DNA of 6,672 nucleotides from Methanomicrobium sp. (GTDB taxonomy: Archaea > Halobacteriota > Methanomicrobia > Methanomicrobiales > Methanomicrobiaceae): the NCBI GenBank assembly GCA_017553245.1, contig JAFZMT010000010.1:1-6672 (forward strand), given 5' to 3'. The notes under the pieces are model-generated. The model made no database searches. It was not told the origin of the DNA and was given only the letters and a program-made list of their open reading frames with translations. This document shows, piece by piece, positions 5,110 to 6,672 of this stretch; positions within the stretch are counted from its first letter, which is position 1, and each line of letters starts with the position of its first letter. The translations under genes and the position numbers were made by a program.

Positions 5110-6474
5110 ATGATAAACATCTTTGAAGTCCACGAGACCAACAAAATGATCGAGCAGGAGAAGCTCGATGTCAGAACAATAACCATGGGTATCAGTCTGC
5201 TGGACTGTATCGATTCTGACCTTGAAACGCTGAACAAAAAGATATACGAGAAGATAACGCGGCTTGCGAAGAATCTGGTGCCGGTCGGCAACGAGATCGC
5301 GCTGGAATACGGAATCCCAATCGTTAACAAGAGAATCTCGGTCACGCCGATTGCGCTCGTCGGCGCCAGCGCCTGTAAGACGCCGGATGACTTCGTTGAG
5401 ATAGCAAAAACCCTCGACAAAGTCGCAACCGAGCTCGGCGTCAACTTCCTCGGCGGATACTCGGCGCTGGTCTCCAAAGGCATGACGACGGCGGATAAGA
5501 ACCTCATTCTCTCCATCCCAAAGGCGCTTTCCTGCACCGAGAGGGTGTGCAGTTCGGTAAACATCGGCTCGACCAAGACGGGTATCAATATGGACGCCGT
5601 CAAGCTCATGGGCGAGACCATAAAGAAGACGGCCGAGGCGACAAAGGACATCGACTCATTCGGCTGCGCAAAACTCGTGGTCTTCTGCAATGCGCCGGAT
5701 GACAACCCCTTCATGGCAGGCGCCTTCCACGGCGTTACCGAGGCGGACGCAATCATCAACGTCGGCGTCAGCGGTCCTGGAGTCGTCAAGCACGCTCTCG
5801 AATCGGTTCGCGGCGAAAACTTCGAGGTTCTCTGCGAGACCGTGAAGAAGACGGCTTTCAAGATCACCCGCGTCGGTCAGCTTGTTGCCCTGAGGGCTTC
5901 GGAGAAACTGAATGTGCCCTTCGGCATCGTCGATCTCTCGCTTGCGCCGACTCCGGCAGTAGGGGACAGCGTTGCCGAAATCCTCGAGGAGATGGGGCTT
6001 GAATCGACGGGTGCGCCCGGAACAACGGCGGCGCTTGCGCTTCTTAACGATCAGGTCAAGAAAGGCGGCGTTATGGCAAGTTCCTTCGTCGGCGGTCTCA
6101 GCGGCGCTTTTATCCCCGTAAGCGAGGATAAGGGCATGATTGACGCGGTTAACCGCGGTTCGCTCACAATCGAGAAACTCGAAGCAATGACCTGCGTCTG
6201 TTCGGTAGGTCTGGATATGATTGCAATCCCGGGAAAGACACCGGCATCGTCGATTGCGGGAATCATCGCCGACGAAGCCGCTTTGGGCATGGTCAATCAG
6301 AAGACGACGGCAGTGCGCCTAATCCCCGTCGTCGGCAAGGATGTCGGCGATTCGATTGATTTCGGCGGTCTCTGGGGCTCGGCACCGATTCAGCAGATAA
6401 ATACCTTTGACTGCTCGGCTTTCGTCAACCGCGGCGGAAGAATCCCCGCACCGATTCACAGTTTCAGGAACTGA
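5110..6474 (+). CDS. UPF0210 / DUF711 'PFL family' protein
   Basis: The 454-aa protein is full length for UPF0210, a family annotated as PFL-like from structural resemblance to pyruvate formate-lyase-type barrels; to my knowledge its reaction is unestablished. Conserved blocks seen: '[14 protein letters not shown]' (20-33), '[10 protein letters not shown]' (115-124), '[18 protein letters not shown]' (147-164), '[18 protein letters not shown]' (192-209), '[12 protein letters not shown]' (216-227), '[19 protein letters not shown]' (275-293), '[16 protein letters not shown]' (328-343), '[15 protein letters not shown]' (361-375) and the terminal '[12 protein letters not shown]' (443-454). No classical glycyl-radical motif (RVxG followed by an aromatic residue) is seen near the C-terminus, so radical chemistry should not be assumed. 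There is no signal peptide or membrane segment. It follows the ACT gene by 57 bp; both starts share AGAAACATGA. The start gives the normal family N-terminus. Confidence 0.95.
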   Translation: MINIFEVHETNKMIEQEKLDVRTITMGISLLDCIDSDLETLNKKIYEKITRLAKNLVPVGNEIALEYGIPIVNKRISVTPIALVGASACKTPDDFVEIAKTLDKVATELGVNFLGGYSALVSKGMTTADKNLILSIPKALSCTERVCSSVNIGSTKTGINMDAVKLMGETIKKTAEATKDIDSFGCAKLVVFCNAPDDNPFMAGAFHGVTEADAIINVGVSGPGVVKHALESVRGENFEVLCETVKKTAFKITRVGQLVALRASEKLNVPFGIVDLSLAPTPAVGDSVAEILEEMGLESTGAPGTTAALALLNDQVKKGGVMASSFVGGLSGAFIPVSEDKGMIDAVNRGSLTIEKLEAMTCVCSVGLDMIAIPGKTPASSIAGIIADEAALGMVNQKTTAVRLIPVVGKDVGDSIDFGGLWGSAPIQQINTFDCSAFVNRGGRIPAPIHSFRN

Positions 6475-6488
6475 TCCCATACACCCCA

Positions 6489-6536
6489 TTTTATCGTTTT
6501 TTAAGTCTCTTTTCGTTTTTGCGCCCGCTTCTTTTT
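6489..6536 (+). terminator. Multiple T-tract terminator after UPF0210
   Basis: T-runs at 6489-6492 (T4), 6497-6502 (T6), 6510-6513 (T4), 6516-6520 (T5) and 6532-6536 (T5) begin 14 nt after the stop codon. Serial T-tracts without a strong hairpin are typical of archaeal termination. Confidence 0.65.
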
Positions 6537-6609
6537 ATATCACAGCCCTTACCCGAATCTGCGAAAAAGACCCTTTATCACACCCGGATTTTATGGATTC
6601 GGACTCGAA

Positions 6610-6660
6610 ATCGTTAAATATTAAAGAGTCTATTTTTTATATATCGCTTAATTAACGATA
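6610..6660 (+). promoter_or_regulatory. Promoter with operator-like repeats for a gene beyond the window
   Basis: A TATA-like TTTATATAT (6636-6644) lies in a very AT-rich stretch and predicts transcription start near 6665. ATCGTTAA (6610-6617) and its exact complement TTAACGAT (6652-6659) flank it. Directly after the box, TATCG (6642-6646) and CGATA (6656-6660) form a second interrupted palindrome around CTTAATTAA. A protein bound there would block the promoter. The controlled gene is outside the window. Confidence 0.45.
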
Positions 6661-6672
6661 ATTACACGTAAC

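Noticed and set aside
5058..5867. 269-codon minus-strand frame opposite UPF0210
   Set aside because: It is fully antisense to a strongly conserved gene and its Ser/Leu-rich translation is typical of a complementary-frame artefact.
6553..6602. CCGAATC/GATTCGG inverted repeat (6553-6559 and 6596-6602)
   Set aside because: A 7-bp stem with a loop of 36 nt and no T-run or promoter relation is weak; noted only.
6407..6655. 82-codon plus-strand frame across the UPF0210 end
   Set aside because: It begins out of frame within conserved UPF0210 sequence and runs through the T-tract terminator; no ribosome-binding site.
1..6672. CRISPR array, tRNA, rRNA, transposon or prophage sequence
   Set aside because: No spaced direct repeats of CRISPR size, no tRNA T-loop with matching stems, and no transposase, integrase or phage protein was recognised on either strand.

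Overview
The window looks like chromosomal DNA of a methanogenic archaeon, probably of the Methanomicrobiales type (inference). The support is an archaeal-style glycyl-tRNA synthetase, archaeal BRE/TATA promoter elements about 25 nt before several starts (some transcripts would be almost leaderless), T-tract terminators without strong hairpins, and a methanogen-style SagB/nitroreductase with the conserved N-terminal 'GKEFM...QKGLPKP' segment. Genes are of moderate GC and the spacers are AT-rich and unusually full of short degenerate tandem repeats. No rRNA, tRNA, CRISPR array, insertion sequence or phage gene was seen.

Layout: positions 1-150 are the 3' flank of glyS and hold two degenerate short tandem repeats and an AT-only terminator. 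A glycyl-tRNA synthetase lies on the minus strand (151-1866). A 280-bp spacer (1867-2146) holds an 11-bp tandem repeat forming the glyS leader, the glyS TATA box, two bulged hairpins, a T8 terminator and a GGTTTT-like tract. An AGCS-type alanine/glycine:cation symporter (2147-3589) and a SagB-type nitroreductase (3760-4602) follow, also on the minus strand. A 177-bp divergent promoter region (4603-4779) separates these from a plus-strand pair: a 90-aa ACT-domain protein (UPF0237, 4780-5052) and a UPF0210/DUF711 'PFL family' protein (5110-6474). The last 198 bp hold a T-rich terminator and what looks like a promoter with an operator for a gene beyond the window.

How the genes may work together: the synthetase uses glycine, the symporter imports glycine/alanine, and the ACT protein belongs to a family related to the glycine-cleavage regulator GcvR, so small amino acids are a loose common theme. 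This is inference: the genes appear to have separate promoters and only the ACT/UPF0210 pair looks like an operon. The UPF0237-UPF0210 pair is a recurrent module whose biochemical role is, as far as I know, unestablished, and it is the most interesting coding content. The most interesting non-coding content is a shared element, CGCTTAATTWACG, just after the TATA boxes of UPF0210 and of the promoter at the window end, with CGCTTAAT again in one hairpin of the glyS-AGCS spacer.
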